Part shown: positions 55,801 through 63,590 of the stretch, in pieces | Layout: each line of letters starts with the position of its first letter | Position numbering within the stretch: the first letter of the stretch is position 1 | From: Limnephilus marmoratus | Lineage: Eukaryota > Arthropoda > Insecta > Trichoptera > Limnephilidae | Length of the DNA stretch: 64,000 nucleotides | Assembly: GCA_917880885.1 (NCBI GenBank) | Contig: OU862921.1 | Span: 558,001 to 622,000, forward strand | Direction: 5' to 3' | The notes under the pieces: generated by a model | What the model was told of the DNA's origin: nothing | Database searches by the model: none | The model's input: the letters and a program-made list of their open reading frames with translations, nothing else | Program-made: the position numbers and the translations under genes

Positions 55801-58375
55801 ATTTGCAGGTGATGCGCTCTTGTGGTTCAGAGTGAATCGCTCGTCTTTCTCGTCCTGGTCAGATATTGTTGTTGCGTTGAAGGATGAATATGAGCTTCTC
55901 GATCATGAGAGACGCCTGTTGGCTCAACTCAGATCTACTCTCCAATTACAAAAAGAAAATCTTAGTGCATTCATAACTCGCATTCTTGTGCTAAACAATC
56001 GTTTATCTACTAAGTTATCGGAGGTAGAATTACTTGAAATTTTGCAATGTAACATGTTACCTAGGTATATACAAAAATTATCTCTTTCAGTAATTCCTGA
56101 CATTGTTACGCTCAAGAAACTTGGGAAGATGATTGAGCTGGCTGATAGCCGTTCAGGTGACAGAAATCCTCCGGGCACATCGCAACCTAGGAATTCTAAA
56201 GATTCTATGAATAATAATGTTGCAAGACGGAATGATAATTCAAATTCTGCGAATGTAAATCCCAATTTCAGGAAGAATCAACGTTATTCTAACAATGATA
56301 ATTATAGATATTCTGGAAATGTAAATCCCAATTTCAAAAAGAATCATTATGGTAACTTTGATAATCTTAGCCCATCAAGGTCTCATTACAGAGAAGTGCA
56401 CTGCTTCCGTTGCGGCAGACCAGGGGTGAAGGCTCCAGCCTGCAGCTGTCGAGGTCAGCCAAAAAACTGATTTCCCGGGAGATTCTGTCAGCGGACGTCG
56501 GGACGCCGTCGTTTGCCGAGATTGCTTCCGGAGAATGGTCTTCCTGGCTCGAGGTTGTAAGAAAATTTTATGTTAATCTTAGAACTGCGAAGGAGATGCG
56601 AGCGCCTGACAGGGACGGGCGACCTTACATCTCTTTTCAGGTTAAAAATTCTGTTTACTCCGGTCTGTTGGATTCAGGCTCGCATGTTTCAATTCTAGGT
56701 AACAATTTTCACAAAAAATTCTTAGATTCAGGTTTTGAACTTTCAAAGTTAGATGTCAATTTCTCTTTAGTATCTGCTACAGGGCATTCTGTGATTTGTT
56801 CGTACAAGATTTCGCTTCCGGTTTGTGTTAATGGGGTGGTAAAAGCTTTTAACTTTGTTGTCATGCCACAGATAAAAGCTAATATTATATTAGGCTGTGA
56901 CTTCTGGAAGATATTTAATATTTGTCCAAAGATTTCTAAGTTAATGTCTTGTAAGGAGACGGGGAACAGACAGCGCGTTGCTGATGCTGTTGGGTTGGAA
57001 AATGCTCGTAACTTATCAATTTCTCAACGTTCTGCTATGGATAAGGTGTTAGGGCCGGAATTCGACGGGAAAGTTTTCTGTTACCTAGATGATATTATTG
57101 TAATCAGTTCCTCGTTTGAAGAACACATTCATCTTTTAAGACAGGTTAAACAGAGATTGCAAGCTGCCGGCCTTACAATTAATGTCCAAAAATCGGTTTT
57201 CTGCAGGGATTCCTTGAAATACTTGGGTTACGTAATTGACAGTAAAGGGCTCCGTACAGACCCTGATAAAGTTAAAGCCATCGTTGATTTTCCCACTCCT
57301 ACGACTCAAAAGAGTCTGCGTAGATTCATAGGTGTTCTTTCTTAGTATAAAAGGTTCATACTTAACTTTTCCATAATTGCGTCACCCTTATATAATCTCA
57401 CAAAGAAGGAGTTCGCGGGGAAAAAGTTTAAATGGAATGAGCAGGCGGAGGCTGCTTTTCTGAAGTTAAAGAACATCCTGGTGAACGCGCCAGTTCTTGC
57501 ATGTCCGAACTTTGATAAACCTTTTACCATAAGTTGTGACGCGTCGAGTATAGGCCTCGGGGCAGTTTTAACGCAGACGGATGATAATCAGATTGAACAT
57601 CCTATTTCATTTATTTCAAGAACGCTTTCAGCTCAGGAGAGAAATCACTCTACAACCGAGAGAGAGTTGAATGCCATGATTTTCGCGTTAGAGAAGTTTA
57701 GAGGGTATATCGAAGGCTCTCCCATTCCGGTAAAAGTTATCACGGATCATTATAGTCTTAAATGGCTCACGAGACTAAAGTCGCCATCAGGAAGGCTGGC
57801 CCGCTGGGCAGTCAGACTGCAACAGTTCAATTTTGAGATTATACATAGAAATGGCAAAGATAACGTCATTCCCGATGCTTTATCCCGTGACCCCTTGCTT
57901 GTAGAATCTTTAGTTCAGAACTTTGTAACTTCTGATGAGTGGTATGTCAAATTGTGGGAGAAAATCGTAACACATCCCGAGAAATATCCAGCGTGGAAGG
58001 TTTCTAATGGCAAGATTTTTAAACACATTCAAAGTATGGAAGCGCTTCACAGGTCATATGACTGGAAGGAAGTACTCCCTAAAGAGTTCAGAATTAGTGT
58101 CATAAAAGAGCACCATATTCCGCCGGTTTGCGCTCATTTCGGTATTTTAAAAACCAATGAAAATGTTTAATAAGTGATGTATTTTTAAAATAAATAACTG
58201 TTACCTAATGTGATGTGTCCTGCCCCCGGGCGCATCCTCCCCACTGAGAAACATCCCTCCCACCATAGAGGTCAGGGAGGAGAGCCAACCTCCCCCGCCA
58301 CCTCCACCCCCCTCCCCCTCGTGACCATAGCGGGAACAGAAGCCACCAAGTGCAGAAGTAATCACTTGCCCGTAT
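43587..58375 (-). CDS. ARMH3: ARMH3 orthologue (armadillo-like helical domain protein 3, DUF1741), C-terminal 445 residues in 8 exons; 5' end missing
   Basis: Joined - strand exons 58375-58205, 53281-53146, 52959-52880, 50745-50613, 49097-49010, 46557-46198, 45194-45040 and 43802-43587 read through in one frame with matching phases to a TGA. Recognised ARMH3 blocks in order: [123 protein letters not shown] and [17 protein letters not shown]. In vertebrates ARMH3 works at the Golgi with PI4KB and GBF1/Arf1; the insect role is inferred from family. The N-terminal half is not visible between 58375 and 64000. The C-terminus after the YERYGERP block is diverged, ending LLIEGAVVT. Introns hold many TTAA elements and a Ty3-type element. 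Identity is by motif recall. Confidence 0.9.
43803..45039. other. ARMH3 intron, unassigned sequence
   Basis: No element ends recognised. Frames on both strands over 44289-44640 overlap each other, carry no motifs and are probably chance, though this 350-bp stretch is less AT-rich than its surroundings. Confidence 0.4.
45040..45194 (-). CDS. ARMH3: ARMH3 exon (second from last)
   Basis: Two bases complete the split alanine codon, then [20 protein letters not shown] and [31 protein letters not shown]. Acceptor AATTTAAG|CTC, donor CAG|GTCAGA. Phase 1 in, phase 0 out. Confidence 0.92.
45195..46197. other. ARMH3 intron without recognised elements
   Basis: AT-rich. The 73-codon + frame at 45652-45873 has no motif. 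Confidence 0.4.
46198..46557 (-). CDS. ARMH3: ARMH3 core exon (360 bp)
   Basis: Two bases complete an aspartate codon, then [79 protein letters not shown] and [16 protein letters not shown], ending on one base. Acceptor ACTTACAG|ATC, donor ATGG|GTGAGT. The most conserved part of the protein and the firmest basis for the ARMH3 call. Confidence 0.95.
46825..47275 (+). repeat. GA-rich Helitron-like repeat, tandem copy 1
   Basis: Starts TAAAAATGGATCGCCGAAAT with CTTCCGAACGACTGCACCAA, then GCGTTATGAAATTTGTATAA, ATAGGTGGCACGCGAGCTG, a GGGGA tract, CACGCAGGGAGAAACAATTT and ATAGCAACGCATGCCAGG with an end AGCAGCTAGT at about 47270. The adjacent next copy begins within 20 bp. Confidence 0.7.
47285..47775 (+). 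repeat. GA-rich Helitron-like repeat, tandem copy 2
   Basis: Same structure as 46825-47275 with about 90 percent shared blocks by eye. Ends GCATAGCAACGCATGCTGGG, AACCAGCTAGT at 47772. Frames encoded by its opposite strand (proline/serine-rich) are composition artefacts. Confidence 0.7.
47970..48158 (-). CDS. possible first coding exon of an unknown gene nested in an ARMH3 intron
   Basis: From the ATG at 48158 (context TTTCACCATG) 63 codons run [20 protein letters not shown], an acidic serine/asparagine-rich region, [17 protein letters not shown], ending exactly at a usable donor CGG|GTAAAC in phase 0. Upstream (48190-48300) is unusually rich in CG dinucleotides for this window, like a 5' UTR or promoter. 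It cannot be an ARMH3 exon: the flanking ARMH3 exons 49010-49097 and 46198-46557 join directly in phase. No downstream exon could be identified, so it might be an orphan or a transposed fragment. I do not recognise the family. Confidence 0.35.
48530..48885 (+). pseudogene. LINE C-terminal fragment
   Basis: Degenerate + frame pieces around a [19 protein letters not shown] stretch (about 48661-48715), then [14 protein letters not shown] sequence, [14 protein letters not shown] and a stop at 48874-48876. DR.AWR.L near the end is the usual C-terminus of RTE/R2-neighbour LINE polyproteins, followed by GAAGATGATGATGA as tail. Confidence 0.6.
49010..49097 (-). CDS. ARMH3: ARMH3 exon
   Basis: [20 protein letters not shown] then SQTLAATLI plus one base. 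Acceptor ACTTTCAG|GTA, donor ATAG|GTTTGA. Phase 0 in, phase 1 out; the split codon plus the next exon gives TLIDLLVEF. Confidence 0.93.
49133..50352. mobile_element. TTAA-flanked element of family N with inserted LINE
   Basis: Starts at TTAA (49129-49132) with CCCGTCAGGCTAATTTG and ends ...ACTAGGGG at TTAA (50353-50356). TTAA duplication and CCC..GGG ends indicate a piggyBac-like MITE. Reference copy for the family also found at 1815, 34860, 59795, 62138 and 63330. Positions 49663-50283 are a LINE fragment inserted into it. The remainder resumes at AAGCGGAAATATTTTGACCC, also seen at 63518. Confidence 0.7.
49663..50283 (-). pseudogene. R1/I-like LINE 3' fragment with zinc-finger-like C-terminus
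   Basis: The - strand frame 50262-49921 carries [30 protein letters not shown] and [13 protein letters not shown]: a C-x2-C-x8-H-x4-C cluster like the C-terminal zinc site of R1/I-type LINEs. Its 3' part includes the 120-bp repeat also at 32403 and a terminal block ACCCCCGACGCAAGGG (inverse at 49664), with TCTGTCTGCGGCATCGTATC, a repeat end common in Lepidoptera. Confidence 0.65.
50613..50745 (-). CDS. ARMH3: ARMH3 exon
   Basis: One base completes the split cysteine codon, then [44 protein letters not shown]. Acceptor TTGTTACAG|TTC, donor AAG|GTAAGT. Phase 2 in, phase 0 out. Confidence 0.95.
51200..51690 (+). repeat. LINE-like remnant with 3' end of the 62325 family
   Basis: 51530-51680 contains ATTACTTCTCCTTCCTTCCA, AAAAGACCCTCCACACAGCA and CTCCTGTGTGGAGCTAA, the 3' end of the Jockey-like family. 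The more GC-rich 51230-51520 is unassigned; its frames contain several stops. Confidence 0.5.
51733..52240. mobile_element. piggyBac-like MITE (TTAA)
   Basis: TTAA at 51729-51732 and 52241-52244. Ends CCGGTAACGTGCCGGGAC and the inverse of CCGGTCAGATGCCGGGAC. Interior non-coding, 508 bp. Confidence 0.85.
52245..52870. other. ARMH3 intron stretch with a possible pogo-like end
   Basis: Mostly AT-rich. 52705-52865 holds inverted CTCTTAAGAAGTT / AACTTCTTAAG blocks and ends CACTTTCACTG, resembling a pogo-type MITE whose left end I cannot place. Confidence 0.4.
52880..52959 (-). CDS. ARMH3: ARMH3 exon
   Basis: [26 protein letters not shown] plus two bases. Acceptor ATTTACAG|ACT, donor ATTG|GTAAGT. 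Phase 0 in, phase 2 out; [10 protein letters not shown] matches the family. Confidence 0.92.
53146..53281 (-). CDS. ARMH3: ARMH3 exon
   Basis: One base completes an arginine codon, then [45 protein letters not shown]. Acceptor TATTTTAG|GGC, donor CAG|GTCAAT (weak). [14 protein letters not shown] is diagnostic; the serine/proline-rich second half is the variable loop of the family. Confidence 0.92.
53463..54111. mobile_element. piggyBac-like MITE (TTAA)
   Basis: TTAA at 53459-53462 and 54112-54115. Ends CCCTTTCCACTCCAAGCC and the inverse of CCTTTTGCACTCCAATGTCG. Inner blocks TTCCACCAGCTCCA and TGGAGCTGGTGGAAC are also inverse. Non-coding, 649 bp. Confidence 0.85.
54177..55184 (+). repeat. 5' long terminal repeat (single copy, inferred ends)
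   Basis: Start TGTTACGTTACGGAATTG and end AATGTTACA are proposed from the TG...CA rule and the primer-binding-like site 4 bases later. TATATA at 54325-54330 and AATAAA at 54431-54436 are placed as expected for a promoter and a poly-A signal. There is no second LTR to confirm the boundaries. Confidence 0.55.
55556..56470 (+). CDS. Ty3-type gag protein
   Basis: 304 codons. The capsid-type core spans about residues 45-200 ([50 protein letters not shown]), the arrangement seen in insect Ty3/gypsy gag. An asparagine-rich linker follows (about 215-285), then a zinc-knuckle-like C-terminus [16 protein letters not shown]. The usual histidine of a CCHC knuckle is absent; C-x2-C-x3-G is kept, as in some insect elements. 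The frame is intact to TGA at 56468-56470, overlapping the pol frame by about 60 bp. Function: forms the particle that packages element RNA. Confidence 0.85.
   Translation: MDYAIITRSKAEALFTMAKQGESPSTSVPVSLPSSSPAVPVHKWNITYDGSTSVRDFIERIEELAQARNVCTSSLFSSAVELFAGDALLWFRVNRSSFSSWSDIVVALKDEYELLDHERRLLAQLRSTLQLQKENLSAFITRILVLNNRLSTKLSEVELLEILQCNMLPRYIQKLSLSVIPDIVTLKKLGKMIELADSRSGDRNPPGTSQPRNSKDSMNNNVARRNDNSNSANVNPNFRKNQRYSNNDNYRYSGNVNPNFKKNHYGNFDNLSPSRSHYREVHCFRCGRPGVKAPACSCRGQPKN
56410..58170 (+). pseudogene. Ty3-type pol remnant: protease, partial reverse transcriptase, RNase H
   Basis: Frame is -1 relative to gag, as for ribosomal frameshifting. The aspartic protease active site LLDSGS lies at residues 86-91 of the open stretch. 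The frame then jumps into the middle of the reverse transcriptase: the N-terminal fingers and first catalytic aspartate are deleted before [19 protein letters not shown], whose YLDD remains. An in-frame TAG at 57343-57345 interrupts it, after which the same frame continues through connection and RNase H ([46 protein letters not shown]) to the first histidines of the integrase zinc site (EHHIPP), ending at a TAA at 58168-58170. Confidence 0.85.
58205..58375 (-). CDS. ARMH3: ARMH3 exon (most 5' one found)
   Basis: Frame with one leading base: [20 protein letters not shown], a poly-glycine loop, [27 protein letters not shown] plus two bases. Acceptor GTTATTCCAG|ATA, donor TTAG|GTAACA. It joins the next exon in phase (R-ANNAVLL). 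The VI.ALx and GxxSxxTxMVGxMF pattern fits the family's region just before LLALYEA. The glycine run is unusual. The preceding exon is not visible in the window. Confidence 0.8.
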   Translation of the reverse strand: MRASDYFCTWWLLFPLWSRGGGGWRWRGRLALLPDLYGGRDVSQWGGCARGQDTSH

Positions 58376-58493
58376 CTGGAATAACAACAAAAAATATTGA
58401 TTTATTTTACTGGCAACACTCATTTAAAATTAAACCTGAAAACCGAAGGTAAGATTTTTTTCCACAGACCACACTGCTATACAGAATAGTTCT

Positions 58494-58966
58494 TTCTTCT
58501 TCTTCAATGGCACTACAGTCCATTTCGAGCATTGGCTTCCTTCAAAATAAGCCTCCACCGCCCTCTATCCTCGGCCGTCGTCTTCCAATCTGCAACGTGG
58601 AGTCGACATCTTGCATCCTTCCTGACATCATCCTCCCATCTCAGCCTAGGTCTGCCCGCCTTTCGTTTACCTCCCGGGTATCCTGTTAAAACCTTCTTCG
58701 TTACTCGTGTGCTTGGAATACCGTGCACGTGTCCGGCACATCTTAGTCTTTGGAGCCTTAAATGGGTAGAGAGTCTGAGAGCTTGGTAGATATCATAGAG
58801 CTCATTATTGTGGCGGATTCTCCATGCCTCTTCCTCTCGCACCGCTCCTAAGATTCTTCGAAGATGTCCAGCTGTTCCGCAGACTTTGCTGTCAGTGTTC
58901 TCGCCTCACATCCATACGCCAAGACCCTTCTAATAATTGTTTTGTATAAGGTTAATTTGGTTTTCC
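58494..58966 (-). pseudogene. LINE C-terminal fragment with GAA-rich tail
   Basis: The - strand frame carries EEEAWRIRHNNELYDIYQAL, LRLQRLRCAGHVHGI, KRKAGRPRLRWEDDVRKDA and DRGRWRLILKEANARNGL, the C-terminus of a LINE polyprotein (RLRW.GH.. / GRPR.RW.DDV / DR..WR). The 3' end is (GAA)n at about 58494-58505. The reverse-transcriptase core is absent. Confidence 0.75.
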
Positions 58967-59794
58967 TATGGACGTTTCGGGATTTGAACACTGGCAGCAA
59001 CGTGAAGTAAGTGTTGTTAGCGACTATGCGCTTTCTTACTACAACTGGGTCTTTGTTGTTCTGCGTTATGATGGAGCCCAGATAGGTAAACCCTTCGAGA
59101 ATAGTTCTTTATCTTCTTTAAAAATTATCTACTATATTTTTAAGTTTATAGCCAAAACCTTTTTTCAGATTTAATTTACAGATAGCTGCGTGAAAAATGA
59201 TGTCATTGGAGGGCATTTCAAACAAAACCTTCTCATTTCAATGATAAAAGTATCAATGTGTACCCGCATGCTGTTTTATCTCTATCCCATTAAATTTAAC
59301 CTTAATTAATAGTATTCAATATTATGACATCAAGCCAATATGAGGAACACTAGTGAAAAATATTATGGCTTAAAACAAACATATTCATATAGATTAACCC
59401 ATCTGCTTGGTTCAATATATTCTCACCTCACAATCCGGAAGCTTCAGTTTCGCACGTAAATTCTGAAACCGTCACTTTGATTGTAAAATATCTATGCAAG
59501 ATAACTTTCAGGTTTCAAAGACAATAAGAAGCATTATTTCGTTCTCTTTCTGGTTAAAAGAAAAATACATATTTTTGCAAGAGAGGAAGAGAGATATATA
59601 GCTTTTAAAATGTAAGGTCGCTCGGTACGCATTTGGTCTTATGAAAGTATAACGCGATTACGTGTTTTGGGATGTATTTATTCCTAAACAAGCAGACGGG
59701 TTAACAAACACTGATTCTGAAAATATAAGTTTTATTATATGTAAATCATTATAATAGCCCTAAACCTAACCTATTTTTTTCTCATCCCATCAAC
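58967..59794. other. stretch without confirmed features
   Basis: AT-rich. A 36-base open piece near 59424-59460 on the - strand with splice-like edges was considered as an ARMH3 exon and rejected on phase. Confidence 0.4.
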
Positions 59795-60075
59795 TCACTT
59801 TTTTGTCGTTACATGTAAAAATAATTAATACAAAATTTTCAAAGTTTCATAATTTTCTTTCAAATTGCGGTAGGAAACTTTGGATTCATAAAGGTGTACA
59901 TATTAAATATATTGAGGTTAATTTTTAAATTTGAATATATAGCGTGGTATTTTCATGTTCACTTTTACACCATTTAGATCATCTTTCTAATCGCAATAGT
60001 AAAGCAGACACAATGATTTCTAAGAGACCTATATGAGTTGTTTCAAAAACCGAACAAATAGAGCTGACGGGTTGA
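59795..60075 (-). repeat. family N copy (reverse)
   Basis: ACTCACTTTTTTGTCGTTAC, TTTGAATATATAGCGTGGTA, GATTTCTAAGAGACCTATAT, GAGTTGTTTCAAAAACCGAA and GAGCTGACGGGTT match the order in other copies. Confidence 0.6.
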
Positions 60076-60508
60076 CTGTTAAAACTAGCTATAACAATAA
60101 AATATGTTGGTATCAGACATATGAATATATATAGACCTGCCCTAAGTGATAAAAGCGTATTATTTCCCCCTCCCCATACCGGTTCTATGGAACCGGCTGG
60201 GCTTACGAGAGCCTCGCTTGAATCTAAAAAATGTGACGTCATCATTCTTGTCCGGACCAGCGCCGAGCTCTCATTGTACATTTAACGAAATAACATGGCA
60301 AAAATGGTAGCTTGTGCTATACATTATACCCTAAAATATGTTTATAACGAATGTGGGCGGTTCTCCAGTGTGCTCGTCGCTGGTTACAGGGGTAAGTAAA
60401 TTATGAAACATTTGTAAAAGTGTCTTAACTAAATACAGCAACAAAATATTTGTCTGTGAAAAGTGGCGAACTTTACTTTGCCGTATTTGGACTTCGCAAA
60501 TATGTTAA

Positions 60509-61219
60509 CCCATTGGCCACAAACCCCGACAGCCTGCCGGGTGTGCAACTCAGGTACTTAACCACAAACCCCGGCGCGCTGACGGGCTAAAGTAGGTCCG
60601 CCAAAAAAACAGAAAACAAGCACGACAGTGACATTTTTGAAGAAAATTTTAAATGCTGAACGCTCTATAGGTAATAATAATTTATTTCGTAGAATTGGCT
60701 ATAATATGTTTCTTATGTTTTTTCCCTGATAATTGTGTTCCGAGTTTTATATGCAGTCAGACGCTATTTAATTTCTTCAAAATTGCGAGTGGTTCTAGGA
60801 TTTGGTAGTGACCCTGAACGTTCCTGATTGCTTTGAGGACTATCATACCAAATTATTTTATTAGTTATTAGTATACATGTATGTAAAAAGCAAAAATTAT
60901 AATTGTTCGATTTATGAATATTATGTTTTTTGAAACTTTTTGAATAAAAATGTGGAAAAAAACTTACGAAAAAAAAGAAGGTTATATTTGTATCCTTATT
61001 TACATATATTTTAATATTTTTAAAAACTTTATTTGTATACATATTTTCCTGTACCTTAATCCAACGTGTAAACAAATTTAAAGAAATTAATTAATTTGAA
61101 CATACGGTTCAAAAGTTACAATAGATTTAGTACACCAATGTAGGTTTTCAATTTTTGGTACAAAATTAATTCAATGGTGAAGGCCTATTTTTTAGCTCAT
61201 TAATTCTGTGGCCAATGGG
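60509..61219. mobile_element. piggyBac-like MITE (TTAA)
   Basis: TTAA at 60505-60508 and 61220-61223. Ends CCCATTGGCCACA and the inverse of the same 13 bases. The left subterminal part repeats CCACAAACCCCG twice (60521, 60562). Non-coding, 711 bp. Confidence 0.88.
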
Positions 61220-61639
61220 TTAATAACGTGTAAAAAGGTCTATTCATTCAAAAGCAGATTTTGCTTTTAAGAACTAAATAGTGATATTATAATGCGAGAT
61301 GCCTATATACTGTCAGATTGATTTTTTAACGAATCACAGTCATCTTTCCCCTCTTCGTCCCCCCATAGTTTGGTTTTACCCCTCATCTGTATCTTCTAGT
61401 CTATTAAATTTGGATGTCTATAACCGCCGCGGTCGGTCCTATATTCGAAGTATTAAAATACTATATTTTTTCGAGTAAACCGAAATTTCAGATATTCGAC
61501 TGAAAATTGTAAAAATATGATCTATTTCCGCGTAAATTATCATCTTTTAGTTTGTTGGTTTCCACAAAATAAACAATAAATAAAACAAAAAGTATTTATG
61601 TTTGTTGTCTGTAGGTTGCGTTGGGGTTACTTCATAATT

Positions 61640-61915
61640 TCCTCATATTCATGTTTACTTAGCCATAATTTGACGTCTTTTTTAAACTTTTATATCTCCA
61701 TGGTGTTTTTAATATCAATTGGAAGGGCATTACATAATTTTGAAGCATGGAAATTATGGTTTTTCTGACCAATAGATGTATTTAATTTTGGGATGTTCAG
61801 TAGATTTGAGGATTTCGTCCCTATATTGTAGGCGCTTTGGTCAACAAGGTACTCATATTATTCTTTAAATTTGTGTAGTGCATTTTTTTAGTACAGTTTA
61901 ATAACACTGAACACA
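61640..61915 (-). pseudogene. LINE C-terminal fragment
   Basis: Reading the - strand, NIGTKSSNLLNIPKLNTSIG and FHASKLCNALPIDIKNTMEI resemble the tail of Jockey/CR1-type polymerases (T+S..L.IP..N...G...F...A..LWN.LP..I+). Short, no catalytic residues. Confidence 0.6.
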
Positions 61916-62137
61916 TCTGCTTTTAGATTTTTCCAATGTTTGGATTTACAGTTGAGAATTTGACATTCAATTGTTATGCCTTGTGCGACCTTCATTCCAC
62001 CTAATATAATAAATCTTGTTGATTTTTGACAATCATATTACAAACAACTGAAACCACAAACACATGTGTATTCAAGTGTGACTGTGACAAATCCTGGCAC
62101 ATAAATCATCCTAGTAAACAACATCTTATTGCGTTCT

Positions 62138-62318
62138 TCATTAACCACTCAGGCTAATTTGTCCACTTTTGGGAACAGCTCACATAGGTCTCATACAAAT
62201 TGTTGTATATCCCTTAAGTATACTGTCATAGTCACAAATATGATCTTAACATTGTTAGAAAGACAAAACACCACACTTTATATTCAAATACAGAAGTTAA
62301 CCACAAAAAAATTTTAAT
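62138..62318 (+). repeat. family N copy (forward), 5' part
   Basis: CAGGCTAATTTGTCCACTTT, ACAGCTCACATAGGTCTCAT and CACACTTTATATTCAAATAC follow the 49133 copy. Interrupted by the LINE at 62325, and apparently resumes at 63330. Confidence 0.65.
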
Positions 62319-62324
62319 ATAAAA

Positions 62325-62938
62325 ATTGGGCGTACTGTAGAGGGCCCGCAGATACTTTAATAGTACACAACTGCTAACCCTGTACAAATCACAAATGCGC
62401 CCCACAGTTGAATTTGGTAGCCACCTCTGGTCTGGAGCCCCAAAATACCTGAAAAAACCCTCGACTCTGTGCAGAAACGAGCAGTCCGTTTGATAGATTC
62501 TCCTAATTTAACAGACGGATGGCAATCTTTAGAGCACAGGCGTCGGGTGGGAATGCTATCCTTGTTCTACCAGTATTTCAATGGAAGATGTTCCGAGGAA
62601 CTAGCGTCATTGATCCCTTCGGCACTGGTGCATAGTAGGAAACACGCCAAACGCGTGCCCAACATGTGTACACGGTTGACATTGATCAGAACGATGAGAA
62701 CGGGTCGCTTCTTCGACTCGTTCTTGTGTTCAACAGCTCGGCTATGGAATGATTTGCCGGCCTTTGTGTTTCCTCCTTCCTACAACATGGGTCTCTTCAA
62801 GACCAATGTTCATTCCTTCCTCTCCTTAAAAAGACCCTCCACACAGCATCTCAGATGACATAAGCCCTGAGGGAAATTATTTTCCCCACGGCCTCCTGTG
62901 TCGAGTTAATGTAAAAAAAAAAATCAGTAATTTCAATT
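62325..62938 (+). pseudogene. Jockey/CR1-type LINE 3' fragment (best copy of its family)
   Basis: RARRYFNSTQLLTLYKSQ and EFGSHLWSGAPKYLKKPST, then after a frameshift RAVRLIDSPNLTDGWQSL, EHRRRVGMLSLFYQYFNGRC, SEELASLIPSAL, CSTARLWNDLPAFVFPPSYN and GLFKTNVHSFLSLKRPS, stop at 62856-62858, then the 3' tail CCTCCTGTGTCGAGTTAATG and A-run. Same orientation as the 62138 repeat into which it inserted. Confidence 0.8.
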
Positions 62939-62994
62939 AGAAAAAACCAATTACTAAACAAAACACCTGAGAGAAGGGCTTGGCATATCTATAA

Positions 62995-63118
62995 AACATT
63001 CTGTTCAAATTATACAAAAATGGTGGCCAAGATGGAACCAATATTTATTACTTATCATTTAAATTGAATAACCATGGAAACCGTCGCCATTCTTGTATAA
63101 CCGTTTGGACAGAATGTT
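62995..63118. repeat. about 124-bp foldback
   Basis: ACATTCTGTTCAAATTATAC with AAAAATGGTGGC at the left, and the inverse of ACATTCTGTCCAAACGGTTA with CAAGAATGGCGAC at the right. Probably a small MITE. Confidence 0.55.
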
Positions 63119-63154
63119 CCGTATGTATTTGGATTGGTATGCCTCTCTTAAGCC

Positions 63155-63302
63155 TGTTACAGTGCTCGACCGACGGTCAGTGCGTACGTCGGTTGCGCTT
63201 GTCATTTGTATGAAAATTCATAAATCGTTCAGTGCAGGACCGACCGTACGCATGCGTATATCGCTACGCAGTGTGTATGAGAATCGTCGGTCGACCGACG
63301 AG
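63155..63302. repeat. GACCGACGGTC-type palindromic block
   Basis: GTGCTCGACCGACGGTCAGT at the left, and CGTCGGTCGACCGACGAGC at the right. Both contain CGACCGACG in inverse arrangement, and GTACGCATGCG lies between. CG-rich against the local background; a small MITE is likely. Confidence 0.45.
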
Positions 63303-63329
63303 CTAGAAATGCTCTCTTAGAGTATTTTA

Positions 63330-63590
63330 TGTAGTCATTAGAAAAAACCTAAGGTGAGCCATTTTTAAAACAGTTTTTATGTTTGCATTCAAAATTAGAA
63401 TATTTAAAAAAAATTATATTTTTATTTCTAATAATAACATGATAGTGTATTTCATCATCTTTCAGATTTTAGATTTCAGATATGTTCGAAAATGTTCTAT
63501 TTATATGGGTTTTATTGTAAAGTGGAAATTTTCAAACCTTCTGACAGAATATGCACGGATTAAAATTAAGAAAAAAAAAAGTAAGTAAGA
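63330..63590 (+). repeat. family N, 3' part
   Basis: GGTGAGCCATTTTTAAAACA, GTTTGCATTCAAAATTAG and AAAGTGGAAATTTTCAAACC match the 49495-50330 portion of the 49133 copy (with its LINE insert removed). Confidence 0.6.

Larger units (their letters stand above)
54177..58170 (+). mobile_element. Ty3/gypsy-type LTR retrotransposon, internally deleted and 3'-truncated
   Basis: Order is 5' LTR (54177-55184), primer-binding-like TGGCGTCCCAACTGC (55188-55202), gag (55556-56470), then pol in the -1 frame with protease, partial reverse transcriptase and RNase H, ending inside the integrase zinc region at about 58165. No second LTR and no full integrase. It inserted antisense to ARMH3, and its broken end lies about 35 bp from the donor side of the exon ending at 58205. 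Lacking an envelope frame and part of the polymerase, it cannot move on its own. Confidence 0.85.

Noticed and set aside
59424..59460. Possible extra ARMH3 exon on the - strand (NLRAKLKLPDCE between an AG and a GTGAGA)
   Set aside because: Its open frame ends in phase 0, whereas the 58205-58375 exon needs two bases from the previous exon. The residues also do not resemble the family before that point.
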